Source: Chthonomonas sp. UBA2362
GTDB lineage: Bacteria > Armatimonadota > Fimbriimonadia > Fimbriimonadales > Fimbriimonadaceae
Direction: 5' to 3'
NCBI GenBank assembly: GCA_002344135.1
Contig: DDTO01000004.1
Location: forward strand, 1-48,298
Length of the DNA: 48,298 nucleotides
A program made the position numbers and the translations under genes. The notes under the pieces are model-generated. The model had not been told where the DNA came from, searched no databases, and saw only the letters and a program-made list of their open reading frames with translations. Positions 32,701-40,238 of the stretch are shown here, piece after piece. Each line of letters begins with the position of its first letter. The stretch's first letter is position 1.

Positions 32701-34460
32701 AGACCCTCACTTGGTTCGCTCGTGCCGAAGATCCGGGACAGGCGACCTTCACGATCACCGCCAAAGGGACCTCCAAATCCGACGGCATGCGCACGACGAT
32801 CCCGATTCGCACTCACGGACGACTGAACGTCCGGTTCGATGCGGGTGAACTCGGCTCGCGAGCGACCCTCGAGGTGACGCGGCTTCCGGGTGCCGTCGAA
32901 GGCGAAGTGCGACTGGAACTCATGCCATCAATCGGTTCGGCCTTCCTATCGTCGCTCGACGAACTCGTCGACTATCCCTACGGTTGCACCGAACAAACGA
33001 TGAGCCGGTTCATGCCCGCGGTCGTCGTCGCACGAACGCTTCGCGACTTGGGCCTTCCGAGGCCCGACCTCGAGAAGAAGATCCCCGACGTCGTCCGCAA
33101 GAGCTTGGCGCGGCTCAAAACTCTTCAGCACTACGACGGCGGCTTTGGATGGTGGCCAAACGATCAGAGCGAAGCCTATATGACCGCCTACGTCCTCGAG
33201 GGATTGGCCCGCTGCCAAGAGGCTGGTTACGCGGTCGATCCGTTCATCCGGGATCGCGCCCTCACCTGGGCCAAGCAAGAACTGGAGAAGGGACGCGTCT
33301 TGACCGCCGAGGAGGCCAAGAAGTGGCCTTACCTTGTTCAGCGCCGGCGCGAGGACCGCGTCTACTTGGCTTACGCCACCCTGCTCTTCGGCTTTACCCC
33401 GCACGCCTACGACGTGCTCGTCCCGGAAGCCGCCAAGCTGGTCCGACCCGAGGGGCCCGCGCTCGGAGTCTCCGCCCTCGCCCAACTCACGATGGCCCTG
33501 GGACGACGGGCAAAGGGCGATCCGAACTACGCGAGCTTGCGCGATAATGCCCTTGGTGCTTTGCGGCGCTTGGCCAACGCGTCGGGCTCGGTCGCCAGTT
33601 GGCCAGACGAGTGGGGCGTCCTCGGTACCGCCCGCGCCCTCACAGCCCTCATGGAAGTCGCTCCTCAAGATCCCCTGATCATGAAGACGATCCGCTACCT
33701 GATGCTCGCTCGGCGCGGAAACTCTTGGTTCAGCACGCAGGACACCGCCCAAGTGCTCGTCGGCCTCACGGGCTACCTCCGCAGCGCGAAACCCGGGCCG
33801 AACGGTTACCGCTACGCCGTCCGCATCGGCGGGCGATCCTTCACGGGATCGATCGAACCCGGGCGAGTGTTCGAGCGGTCCGGCATCGTCACGGTCCCGA
33901 TTGCCGAACTCGCGGAAGGCGCGAACTCGATCGCGATCGAGACCGAGGGCTCCGCTGGCGGATTCTACAGCCTCTCGGTTCGGCAGACTCCCCCGGTCGA
34001 CGAGATCGGCGCACTCGTGAACGGCTCCGGCCTCGACGTCGCTCGCACGTATCACACGCTGGCTCCCCAAAAGATGGAAGACGGCTCGATGCGCCTCGTC
34101 GCAACCTCCGGCGCGAGAACCCGCTTCGACAGCGGGGAGGTCTTGCGATGCAAGATCCAGATTCGGACGAGCCGCGCCTTTCAGTTCGTGATGGTCGAGG
34201 CGCCGACGCCGGCCAACTTCCGAGTTGCCGAGAGCGAATACCTCGACGAATGGAACTGGTGGTTCTCGGGGATGTCGATCCTCGACGACAAGGTCGTCTT
34301 CTTCGCCCGATATCTGGAGCCGGGGACGCACGTCATCGAATACACCCTCCGCGCCGAGACGCCCGGGAAGGCCTGCGCTCTGCCCGCCCTCGCCTACGAG
34401 ATGTATGCTCCGGAGACCCGAGGATCGTGCGCGGAAGACCGTTTGGAGGTCGAGAATTGA
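29718..34460 (+). CDS. Bacterial alpha-2-macroglobulin with thioester
   Basis: The 1580-residue product is a membrane-anchored protease trap. An N-terminal helix (about 8-28) is followed by a carboxypeptidase-regulatory-like domain (about 33-115), a series of macroglobulin domains, and the A2M domain with DTAFWAPDVTTDANGEATV (about 880-900). The thioester motif is CTEQ at 1090-1093 in PYGCTEQTMSRF, and an alpha/alpha toroid then extends to about 1340. Trapped proteases would be bound through the Cys-Gln thioester. An acidic Gly/Asp-rich loop lies at about 491-512. Unlike many members it has no lipobox, and its usual partner PBP1C is absent; a VanW gene is coupled downstream instead. GAGG lies 8 nt before the ATG. 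Confidence 0.94.
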   Translation: MRRLFSSGGLVSLVVALLFGTGLIAYGITEEVPLGSIRGVATMAESGRTLKGAVIVLRPTFAIPDWEARSRSLSSDDQGRFSFRNIPAGTYQVEAYTEAHTLEKAAVVVAEGQTSQLDLELQPTQPYLELYASQHVFTPGEKASLQARGFATEGILEVGVYACKFDKIAERRSLYQVLSPVSYENPRVDPDDSPDFTRVKSLQWPIKNRNDEGVFDEYLTFDDLPEGIYWVRAKAGTRQRGTWLLISRIALVTKNAGSDARAYVTDLKTGQPVPGAKIKFSTGASLVEAGSTGADGTLAFRLPAKQPDDNDSGRAVLAQIGASSAICTFYAYDGSADSTTRIWTYTERPVYRPGDEVHFKGIVRALRGNTYALPPPAPVSIQVRDMNETVVQKMSLPLSAKGTFAASFRLTPDVVGYFTIEIEALGGRDQVDVEAMAYRKPEFKITVTPEKASYVRGDRVRMRVKAEYYFGGPVVGAKLSTTVLREPDWGYWGDPDIDAGDEYDGGEGSSRGDYVTEIESVTDGKGEAILDYDTGQDEPQIYDYNDQRMTFEVYGTETGDKYFEGRGSVLVLRGDVSLDLEQSSYVVPPGVPVDVSVKAYQGGSDSPVGGQEVVIETGYQRWTRNEAEFIREGAQTVQTDSTGAAQVKVTPTREGSFLVKASTRDRRGNIVKAEAWVYVSKGTSGGWGGPAPDMQVVLDKRLYRPGDKATVLIRTKASGGSAWVTVESDSILWSAIVPLTSEATTVQIPVTRAFEPNAEVCVAYVKDKTFFQGQRRLSMDLAAKKLAIAIQPSAEVVEPGDTLTYRITTKTLDGTPVAADLSLGVVDESIYAIRPDRFEPVKAFYPVREHAVATNYSFPELYLDGGDKGDGEVEIRTRFLDTAFWAPDVTTDANGEATVQVTLPDNLTSWRATVIGATADTRVGKATANVRARKEIMVRLSTPGYMVQGDRVRITASVHNETGQPQPVAVDLTATGVVIEGETRQTVQVDGAAPKTLTWFARAEDPGQATFTITAKGTSKSDGMRTTIPIRTHGRLNVRFDAGELGSRATLEVTRLPGAVEGEVRLELMPSIGSAFLSSLDELVDYPYGCTEQTMSRFMPAVVVARTLRDLGLPRPDLEKKIPDVVRKSLARLKTLQHYDGGFGWWPNDQSEAYMTAYVLEGLARCQEAGYAVDPFIRDRALTWAKQELEKGRVLTAEEAKKWPYLVQRRREDRVYLAYATLLFGFTPHAYDVLVPEAAKLVRPEGPALGVSALAQLTMALGRRAKGDPNYASLRDNALGALRRLANASGSVASWPDEWGVLGTARALTALMEVAPQDPLIMKTIRYLMLARRGNSWFSTQDTAQVLVGLTGYLRSAKPGPNGYRYAVRIGGRSFTGSIEPGRVFERSGIVTVPIAELAEGANSIAIETEGSAGGFYSLSVRQTPPVDEIGALVNGSGLDVARTYHTLAPQKMEDGSMRLVATSGARTRFDSGEVLRCKIQIRTSRAFQFVMVEAPTPANFRVAESEYLDEWNWWFSGMSILDDKVVFFARYLEPGTHVIEYTLRAETPGKACALPALAYEMYAPETRGSCAEDRLEVEN

Positions 34461-35203
34461 GGCGCCTGACCATCGCATTGCCCGTCGGAGTGGCCTTGGT
34501 TTGCGGAGCGATCGCGGTCGCGTCGCTGGGCCGCGCCGAACCGACGGAGAGGGTTCTCGCCACTTACAGCACGACGCTCGAAGGTCGCCTTCGCTCGCAG
34601 CGACACAACGCCGAATTGTGCCTCGATCGCCTGAACGGGGTCGAGCTCGGGCCGCACGAGGTCTTCTCTTTCAACCGTTCCGTCGGGACGTGGTCGCGAG
34701 ATCGAGGTTATCGGAAGGCGCCCGTCAGCTACAACGGTCAGCTCATCAACAGCTGGGGAGGCGGCGTTTGCCAGACCTCCACCACTCTCTACAACGCCGC
34801 ACTGCTCGCTGGCCTTCCGATCGTCGAGCGCCATCGGCATCGCTTCGCTCCCGGTTACGTGCCGCCGGGGCGCGACGCGGCAGTGGCCTTCGACCGGATC
34901 GACCTTCGCTTCGTGAACCCGTACCCGTTCCCGATCCGACTCAAAGGGACCGTGGAGAACGGTCGACTCGTGGTCCGCATCCTCGGCGAAGGCCCGGGCA
35001 AGTCCGCTACCGTGACCACGGAAGTTCGCCAGCGCCGCACGCCGCTGACCGTCACGATCTCCGGCGGGACCTCGGGCCGAGTCCGCAATTCGGGCAAGGA
35101 TGGGTTCGAGGTGCTGGTTTGGCGAGCCCTCGACGGACGACGCGAGCTCGTTTCGGTGGACGACTATCCGGCGATGAACCGGATCGTCGAATATCGCCGA
35201 TAG
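34457..35203 (+). CDS. VanW family protein
   Basis: The 248-residue product has a membrane or signal helix (about 5-27) and a VanW domain with the signature GGGVCQTSTTLYNAALLAG and the segments LGPHEVFSFNRSVG and FVNPYPFPIRLKG. VanW occurs in vancomycin-resistance clusters and in many envelope proteins; its biochemical role is unsettled. I place the start at the TTG at 34457, which overlaps the macroglobulin stop as TTGA and has a strong GGAGGT 7 nt upstream. A much longer frame begins at 33599 but would read through the macroglobulin gene, so it is rejected. Confidence 0.88.
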   Translation: MRRLTIALPVGVALVCGAIAVASLGRAEPTERVLATYSTTLEGRLRSQRHNAELCLDRLNGVELGPHEVFSFNRSVGTWSRDRGYRKAPVSYNGQLINSWGGGVCQTSTTLYNAALLAGLPIVERHRHRFAPGYVPPGRDAAVAFDRIDLRFVNPYPFPIRLKGTVENGRLVVRILGEGPGKSATVTTEVRQRRTPLTVTISGGTSGRVRNSGKDGFEVLVWRALDGRRELVSVDDYPAMNRIVEYRR

Positions 35204-35224
35204 GGCGGGGTCTTGCGTCTACTA

Positions 35225-35242
35225 GTTTCGGGCTTCCGAAAC
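35225..35242 (+). terminator. Hairpin after VanW gene
   Basis: GTTTCGG (35225-35231) and CCGAAAC (35236-35242) form a perfect 7-bp stem with a GCTT loop, 22 nt after the VanW stop. No T run follows, so termination is only possible. Confidence 0.3.
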
Positions 35243-35359
35243 GAGGCGCCGAATCCAGGCCCGTGCCGCGCTCGCAGATTCAAGCGAGCCCCAAGATGCC
35301 CATTGGCACGCCGCCTCCATTTCTTTATCGATCCTTCCGCTCAAGAAGGAGCACCATCC

Positions 35360-35464
35360 ATGGGAGTTATCGCTGCGGTCATTCCAAACCGGGCCCAGCA
35401 ACGCCTTTTGACGCTGCGCCCTTTCACTACATCGGACCGGCACTTTCCTGCGCCGCCGCCATAA
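35360..35464 (+). CDS. Possible 34-residue peptide
   Basis: An ATG at 35360 lies 8 nt after AAGGAG (35346-35351) and opens a 34-residue frame that ends in several prolines. It has no recognisable features, and the main support is the ribosome-binding site. It could be chance. Confidence 0.2.
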   Translation: MGVIAAVIPNRAQQRLLTLRPFTTSDRHFPAPPP

Positions 35465-35619
35465 CTGCCGGAGCCGCACCGGCAAATGCCGCGGACGCAG
35501 CGAGAAAGGCTATGGATTTCGCGGGGGGAGCAGTGCCGTTTCTACTATAGCGCTTCGTCGGAGGCGCGACTTGCCCGGAGCCTTCGACGTCTGTCAGACT
35601 AGGCATGACCCCGAGCGCC

Positions 35620-36903
35620 ATGAAGGTAATCCTTTCCTGTCTCGCGATCGCCCTGTGCTTACCCAGCGCCCTGGGGCAGACGAAAGCGCTTGGAGCCAAG
35701 AAGCCTCCCCCGCCGCCGGTGGCCCAAATCGACCCGGTGACCGGGCTGCCGAGCATCTCGGCTGCGGGGGCGATCGTGATGGACGCCGACACGGGCAAGG
35801 TCCTTTGGAGCAAGGACGCCGATACACAACGGTATCCCGCCAGCACGACGAAGATCATGACCGCGCTGCTTCTCATCGAGAAGTGCAAGCCGACCGACGT
35901 CATCCAAGCTCCCGCCGACGTCGAAAAAGTCAAGGAAGCCAGCATGCACCTCAAGCCGCGAGAGCGGGTGACGGCAAAGGACATGCTCTATGCCCTCATG
36001 CTCCGCAGCGCCAATGACGGCTGCTATGCGGTCGCCTGCCACATCGGTGGCTCGGTGGAAGGGTTCGCCAAGCTAATGAACGAGCGGGCGAAGTCGATCG
36101 GATGCACCGGCACGACCTTCCGCAATCCTAACGGGCTCAACGATCCCGACCATAAGACGACTCCGCGGGACCTTGCCCTGATTGCCCGCGAGGCGATGAA
36201 ACGGCCCGAGTTTCGAACGGTCACGCGAACCCAGAAGCAGGTGATTAGCCGCAGCCTCAACCAGGAAGACCTCTGGATGATCAACAAGAACCGGCTGCTG
36301 AAGTACGACCCAACCGTCGATGGGATCAAAACCGGTTACACGAATCCGGCAGGGAAGTGCTTCGTGGGCAGCGCGGTACGGAACGGATACCGGCTCATTA
36401 CGGTGGTGATGAAGAGCGAGGACTGGGCCGCAGATACCAAAGTCTTGCTCGATTGGGCGTATGCGGCCCATGAGTGGAAGACCTACTTTCGGCCAGGCGA
36501 AATCGTCGCCGCGCCGAGGATCGTCCGTGGCGGTACCTCCGACGAAGTGGCACTGGGCGTTACTCGCGTAGGAAAATCGCTGGTCACGAAAGGCTCACCG
36601 GCAAAGGTCGACTTTTCGCTCGATGTCCCTGATGAATTGCTCGCGCCGGTCCAGCGGGGGCAGGCGGTGGGCTACATCTCCTTCCGAGATGCCGACGGAT
36701 TTGCGTATCGGCTGCCCGTGGTCGCCCTGATCGACGTGCCTGCCCAAACTCCCGTCCAAGCAGCCGTGAGCCGGGTCGATCCTTGGACCCTGGGTGGTGC
36801 AGCGGCCCTTTTTGGGATGGCGTACCTCATGCGCCGGAAAGCACGAAAGGCCGGAATCCAGGTTCAAAGAGGAACCTCGGCACCTTGGGTGAGGTACAAA
36901 TAG
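35620..36903 (+). CDS. D-alanyl-D-alanine carboxypeptidase (PBP5/DacF-like)
   Basis: The enzyme trims the terminal D-Ala from peptidoglycan stems. Counting from an ATG at 35605, the catalytic motifs are Ser80-Thr-Thr-Lys83 (PASTTKIMT), Ser135-Ala-Asn137 (RSANDG) and Lys242-Thr-Gly244 (GIKTGYT). A signal peptide precedes them and a Pro-rich linker follows it. The PBP5 C-terminal beta domain spans about 300-390. A final hydrophobic helix (about 395-412) with a basic tail anchors it in the membrane. I prefer the ATG at 35620 because it gives the usual basic n-region (MKV); the ATG at 35605 would add five residues. The GHL10 gene follows after 6 bp. Confidence 0.93.
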   Translation: MKVILSCLAIALCLPSALGQTKALGAKKPPPPPVAQIDPVTGLPSISAAGAIVMDADTGKVLWSKDADTQRYPASTTKIMTALLLIEKCKPTDVIQAPADVEKVKEASMHLKPRERVTAKDMLYALMLRSANDGCYAVACHIGGSVEGFAKLMNERAKSIGCTGTTFRNPNGLNDPDHKTTPRDLALIAREAMKRPEFRTVTRTQKQVISRSLNQEDLWMINKNRLLKYDPTVDGIKTGYTNPAGKCFVGSAVRNGYRLITVVMKSEDWAADTKVLLDWAYAAHEWKTYFRPGEIVAAPRIVRGGTSDEVALGVTRVGKSLVTKGSPAKVDFSLDVPDELLAPVQRGQAVGYISFRDADGFAYRLPVVALIDVPAQTPVQAAVSRVDPWTLGGAAALFGMAYLMRRKARKAGIQVQRGTSAPWVRYK

Positions 36904-36909
36904 CGTTCG

Positions 36910-38712
36910 ATGCCGCTCTTCCTTGCGACCCTCGCCATGGCCGGAACCGGCCAGACGGATGGCCTGAAGCCGGTCGTCATTAAGCCCGAACCGAGCCGCT
37001 TTCAAACAGCCGCGCCTCTGCCCGGACTGGAGAGCGTCATGCTCGATACCGTCGGCGGCGGGATCGGCGTCGCTCAGCAAACCGCGCGAGCAAAGAATTT
37101 GCAGGCCCGCATCCTCTGGATCGACGGAACGGCGAACCTCGACCGGGTCAGCACACCCGAGCGCATCGCTCAAATCGTATCGAAGGCCAAGCAAGTCGGC
37201 TTTAACACGATCGTCTTCGACGTGAAGCCGATCGTGGGCTATACGCTCTATCCGAGCGACTTGACCGAGAAGATTACGGAATGGCGTGAACAGAAACTGC
37301 CTAAGGACTTCGATCCACTTCGGGTGATGGTGAGGCAGTGTCGAGAACAAGGCATTCGCCTTTATGCGAGTATGAACGCCTTTAGCGAGGGTCATCGGTT
37401 TACGCGTACCGGTCCGGGCTATGCTACGCCTGAGCAGCAGACCGTTCAGTACGAAGCCACACCGCTCATACGCGCGACTTGGCCCAACGAAGGAACATTT
37501 CCCCTCGTTCCTGGAGGCCAGCTCTCGACGCTAAAACCCGAATCAATCCAAGTATGGACGTCATGGACGGGCGGGACGAAACTGCCGGCAGGATCAACCA
37601 TGGTTATCTGCGATCCGGATGGAGTTGTCCGCGACATGATATCGCCCACCGATGCGCGCGATCCGATAATCCCCAGTGGCGGTTCTGCTCTCGTTGGGGC
37701 CGGCGCAGGCGCGCTGTTCCTGAAGTCGAAGATGAACCTGGGCGGGTATGCAAAGTTCGACTCCGAGGCCCACTACATTCGAATCGCGAATCGTCAAACG
37801 CAATGGCCCTTGATGATGAATCCCCATCATCCGCTCGTGCAGCAGCGAGCGTTGCAGTTTGTCGAAGAAGTGCTGAAGTATTACGAGGTGGACGGCATCA
37901 TCCTCGACGATCGACTGCGCTATGGCGGTATCAATGCCGACTTCAGCGACTTAAGCAAGCAGCTGTTCGAGAAGCACGTGGGCGAGAAGGTCAACTGGCC
38001 CAGCGATATCTATAAGATCACGTACTCGGCCCAACTCAAGGAAGGATTTCGTCCCGGTAAGTGGTTCGATGCCTGGCTTGCTTGGCGCGCTCTGACGATG
38101 CGGAACTGGGTCGCTCGTGCACGCCAAATCATCGACCGCACCAGGCCCGGCGCCCAGTTCGGAGTCTATGCGGGATCGTGGTTTGGCGAATACACGAAGT
38201 TCGGCAATAACTATGCATCGCCAGAATTCAGCGCCGGCTTCGGGTTCCTTACTAAGGACTACAAGAAGACCGGCTTCGCCCCTCTCCTCGATTTCCTCAT
38301 CACTGGCTGTTACTACCGGACCGCGACGATCTACGAGGCGCTCGAGAAGGGCCAAGCGGTAGGGCACACCGTCGAGGCCGGGGGACAACTGTCGAATCGA
38401 GCCGTGCGCGATCAGACTTGGGTCTATGCGGGCATCAAGCTGGACGATTACTACGGTAATCCTCGCGCCCTCGCCCGCTGCCTTCAGGCCGCAGCGGGCT
38501 CGACTCAAGGCGTGATGGTGTTCGACCTGTCGCACAAAATCGACACGTTTTGGCCAATCCTTGAAGCGGCTTTCAAGCAGCCGGCGAGTTCGCCGAATGC
38601 CCAGCCCGGGCTCCTGGCCGAGATCCGCAAGCGCCGCGACGCTTTGGACGCGATGGGTGTCAAGGAGCCGCCCGTCATCATCCACGAGGGCGCCTCCGGT
38701 ACCGGGTTTTAG
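36910..38712 (+). CDS. GHL10-type (DUF187) putative glycoside hydrolase
   Basis: The 600-residue product has a weak, short N-terminal hydrophobic stretch and then a TIM-barrel of the GHL10 family: ILWIDGTANLDRVST, QVGFNTIVFDVKPIVGY and VDGIILDDRLRYGG, with Asp328, Asp333 and Asp334. Such enzymes are thought to cut glycans, some of them peptidoglycan-related. It sits 6 bp after the D-Ala carboxypeptidase gene, so the two are probably co-transcribed and may act on the same wall. The third base positions look somewhat less GC-rich than in the neighbours. Its stop overlaps the convergent SDR gene by 4 nt. Confidence 0.8.
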   Translation: MPLFLATLAMAGTGQTDGLKPVVIKPEPSRFQTAAPLPGLESVMLDTVGGGIGVAQQTARAKNLQARILWIDGTANLDRVSTPERIAQIVSKAKQVGFNTIVFDVKPIVGYTLYPSDLTEKITEWREQKLPKDFDPLRVMVRQCREQGIRLYASMNAFSEGHRFTRTGPGYATPEQQTVQYEATPLIRATWPNEGTFPLVPGGQLSTLKPESIQVWTSWTGGTKLPAGSTMVICDPDGVVRDMISPTDARDPIIPSGGSALVGAGAGALFLKSKMNLGGYAKFDSEAHYIRIANRQTQWPLMMNPHHPLVQQRALQFVEEVLKYYEVDGIILDDRLRYGGINADFSDLSKQLFEKHVGEKVNWPSDIYKITYSAQLKEGFRPGKWFDAWLAWRALTMRNWVARARQIIDRTRPGAQFGVYAGSWFGEYTKFGNNYASPEFSAGFGFLTKDYKKTGFAPLLDFLITGCYYRTATIYEALEKGQAVGHTVEAGGQLSNRAVRDQTWVYAGIKLDDYYGNPRALARCLQAAAGSTQGVMVFDLSHKIDTFWPILEAAFKQPASSPNAQPGLLAEIRKRRDALDAMGVKEPPVIIHEGASGTGF

Positions 38713-39452
38713 TGGAAGTAGCTGGCCCCGTTTATGTCGATCACGACCCCGCTGAGATATGCGGCGTCGGGCGATAGAAGGAAGGAGACCACGGCGGCGC
38801 AATCCTCGGGTGACGCCATGCGGCCGATCGGAATGTCGCGGAGAATGTTGGGGAGGCGGTCGTTCATTCCCGCGCGCGCCATCGAGGTATCGACCCAGCC
38901 CGGTGCGATGCCAAACAAGAGGACGTTGCGGGGCGCGAGTTCGACCGCAAGTGAGCGGGTGAGGTTGATCAGCGCCGCCTTCGAAGCGGCGTAGAGCGAG
39001 GCGCCAGGCTCACCACGGAATCCGACGCGACTGGCGACGTTGAGGATGCTTCCCCCACCGGTCGCCGCGAAGTGCTTTGCTGCCGCCCGAGCGATCCTAA
39101 GCGGCGACTCGAAGTTCACGGCCAGGGTCTTGCGGAGAGTCGCCTCGAACTCGCCGTCGCCGGCTTCGATGAAATTGGTCTGCAGATAGACCCCGGCATT
39201 GTTCACCACTGCATGCAGCGGCCCCTCAGACAGCGCTTCGGCAACAAGGCGATCGCCGGCCGCGGGCTCGGCGAGGTTCGCTCGGTAGCAGCCCGCCACG
39301 CGATCTCCAAGCGATTCGACGACGTTCTCCGCTTTGGCACGATCCTCGACGTAGTGAAGCGCCACTCGCCAGCCGTCGGCTGCCAAGCGCACCGCGATCG
39401 CGCGACCGATGCCGCGCGACGAGCCGGTAACCAAGACGCGACGAGAGTCCAT
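38709..39452 (-). CDS. SDR family oxidoreductase (FabG-like)
   Basis: The 247-residue product is a classical short-chain dehydrogenase: cofactor motif TGSSRGIG at 9-16, NNAG at 83-86, catalytic Ser140, and Tyr153-x3-Lys157 in YAASK. The C-terminus PIGRMASPEDCAAVVSFLLSPDAAYLSG is typical of FabG-like enzymes. The substrate is unknown; FabG proper is normally in a fatty-acid gene cluster, which is missing here. The ATG overlaps the stop of the LolA-like gene by one base (TGATG), so it is translated with it. Confidence 0.87.
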   Translation of the reverse strand: MDSRRVLVTGSSRGIGRAIAVRLAADGWRVALHYVEDRAKAENVVESLGDRVAGCYRANLAEPAAGDRLVAEALSEGPLHAVVNNAGVYLQTNFIEAGDGEFEATLRKTLAVNFESPLRIARAAAKHFAATGGGSILNVASRVGFRGEPGASLYAASKAALINLTRSLAVELAPRNVLLFGIAPGWVDTSMARAGMNDRLPNILRDIPIGRMASPEDCAAVVSFLLSPDAAYLSGVVIDINGASYFH

Positions 39453-40162
39453 CAGTCAACCTTGAAGAGGTCGTCGGAAAGGCCCGTATTGACTTTCAGA
39501 TTCTCGTAGTTCATCACACCGGCGACCTTGTTGTCGGCGTTCTTGACCGTTACCTTCGTGGGGAACCACACGCCGTTCACTTGCTTCGGGTTCTCATACA
39601 GAAACGTGGCCATGAGGCGGCCATCTAGTTGAGAGTACCATTCGCGCTTCGTCGTGATTCCCTTCTTGGCGTCGACCCAGACGCGGTTGCGGCTGTCGTC
39701 GTCGAGGTTCTTGAAGTAGGAGAGATCGAAGATCGGTTCCCCTGTGGTTCGGTCGTTTCGAACGTACTTGGCTTCGAAGAGGTCCTTGAACAGGGAGGGG
39801 GCCAAAACTCCGAAATCCATGAGGGTCTGACGCTGACCAGGCTTCCTGGAGAGGTCCGTGCCGACGTTGAGCGACGATCTGGGAACCCGGACCATCCGCT
39901 TGGTGCCGTTCAGAATGAACTGGATGACGGTGTCGTCCTCCTTGCCTTCGATCCGAAGCTTGAAAGGCTCCTTGAGCCGCACGAGGCCCGAGTTACCCAT
40001 CAGGCGATACGACTGGGCAAAGTCCTTATTGATCTTACGAAGTTCGGACTGGTTGGCGGTTACTGCCCGTGCATTGAAGGAGGCGTCCCGCAGAGCGGTC
40101 TGCCAATAATCCGCGATCTTGGGCTGTACGGTCAGAAGGGCGAATGCGGCGAATGTCGTCAT
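39452..40162 (-). CDS. Exported LolA/outer-membrane-lipoprotein-sorting-like protein
   Basis: The 236-residue product has a short hydrophobic leader and a beta-rich body with repeated features of the LolA/LppX/MucB fold: GLVRLKEPFKLRIEGKEDD, ILNGTKRMVRVPRSSL, NRVWVDAKKGITTKREWYS and LENPKQVNGVWFPTKVTVK-like text. Such folds carry lipids or lipid-anchored proteins across the periplasm. The match is to the fold, not to LolA itself. AAGGA lies upstream of the ATG. The SDR gene overlaps its stop, so the two form one unit. Confidence 0.55.
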   Translation of the reverse strand: MTTFAAFALLTVQPKIADYWQTALRDASFNARAVTANQSELRKINKDFAQSYRLMGNSGLVRLKEPFKLRIEGKEDDTVIQFILNGTKRMVRVPRSSLNVGTDLSRKPGQRQTLMDFGVLAPSLFKDLFEAKYVRNDRTTGEPIFDLSYFKNLDDDSRNRVWVDAKKGITTKREWYSQLDGRLMATFLYENPKQVNGVWFPTKVTVKNADNKVAGVMNYENLKVNTGLSDDLFKVD

Positions 40163-40238
40163 GGAAGTCCTTCATTTTGGCACCTCTCGCACGAGGACCA
40201 AAGGAAGGAAACGCTCGGGGCGGGCTCGGGTTACGCCC

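Larger units (their letters stand above)
35204..35619. other. 416-bp intergenic region
   Basis: This gap divides the VanW gene from the carboxypeptidase gene. It holds a 7-bp hairpin (35225-35242) soon after the VanW stop and a short reading frame with a good Shine-Dalgarno sequence (35360-35464). Otherwise I see nothing in it. Confidence 0.45.

Noticed and set aside
33599..35203. A long frame that includes the VanW gene
   Set aside because: Its first part overlaps the A2M gene out of frame. The TTG at 34457 with GGAGGT is a better start.
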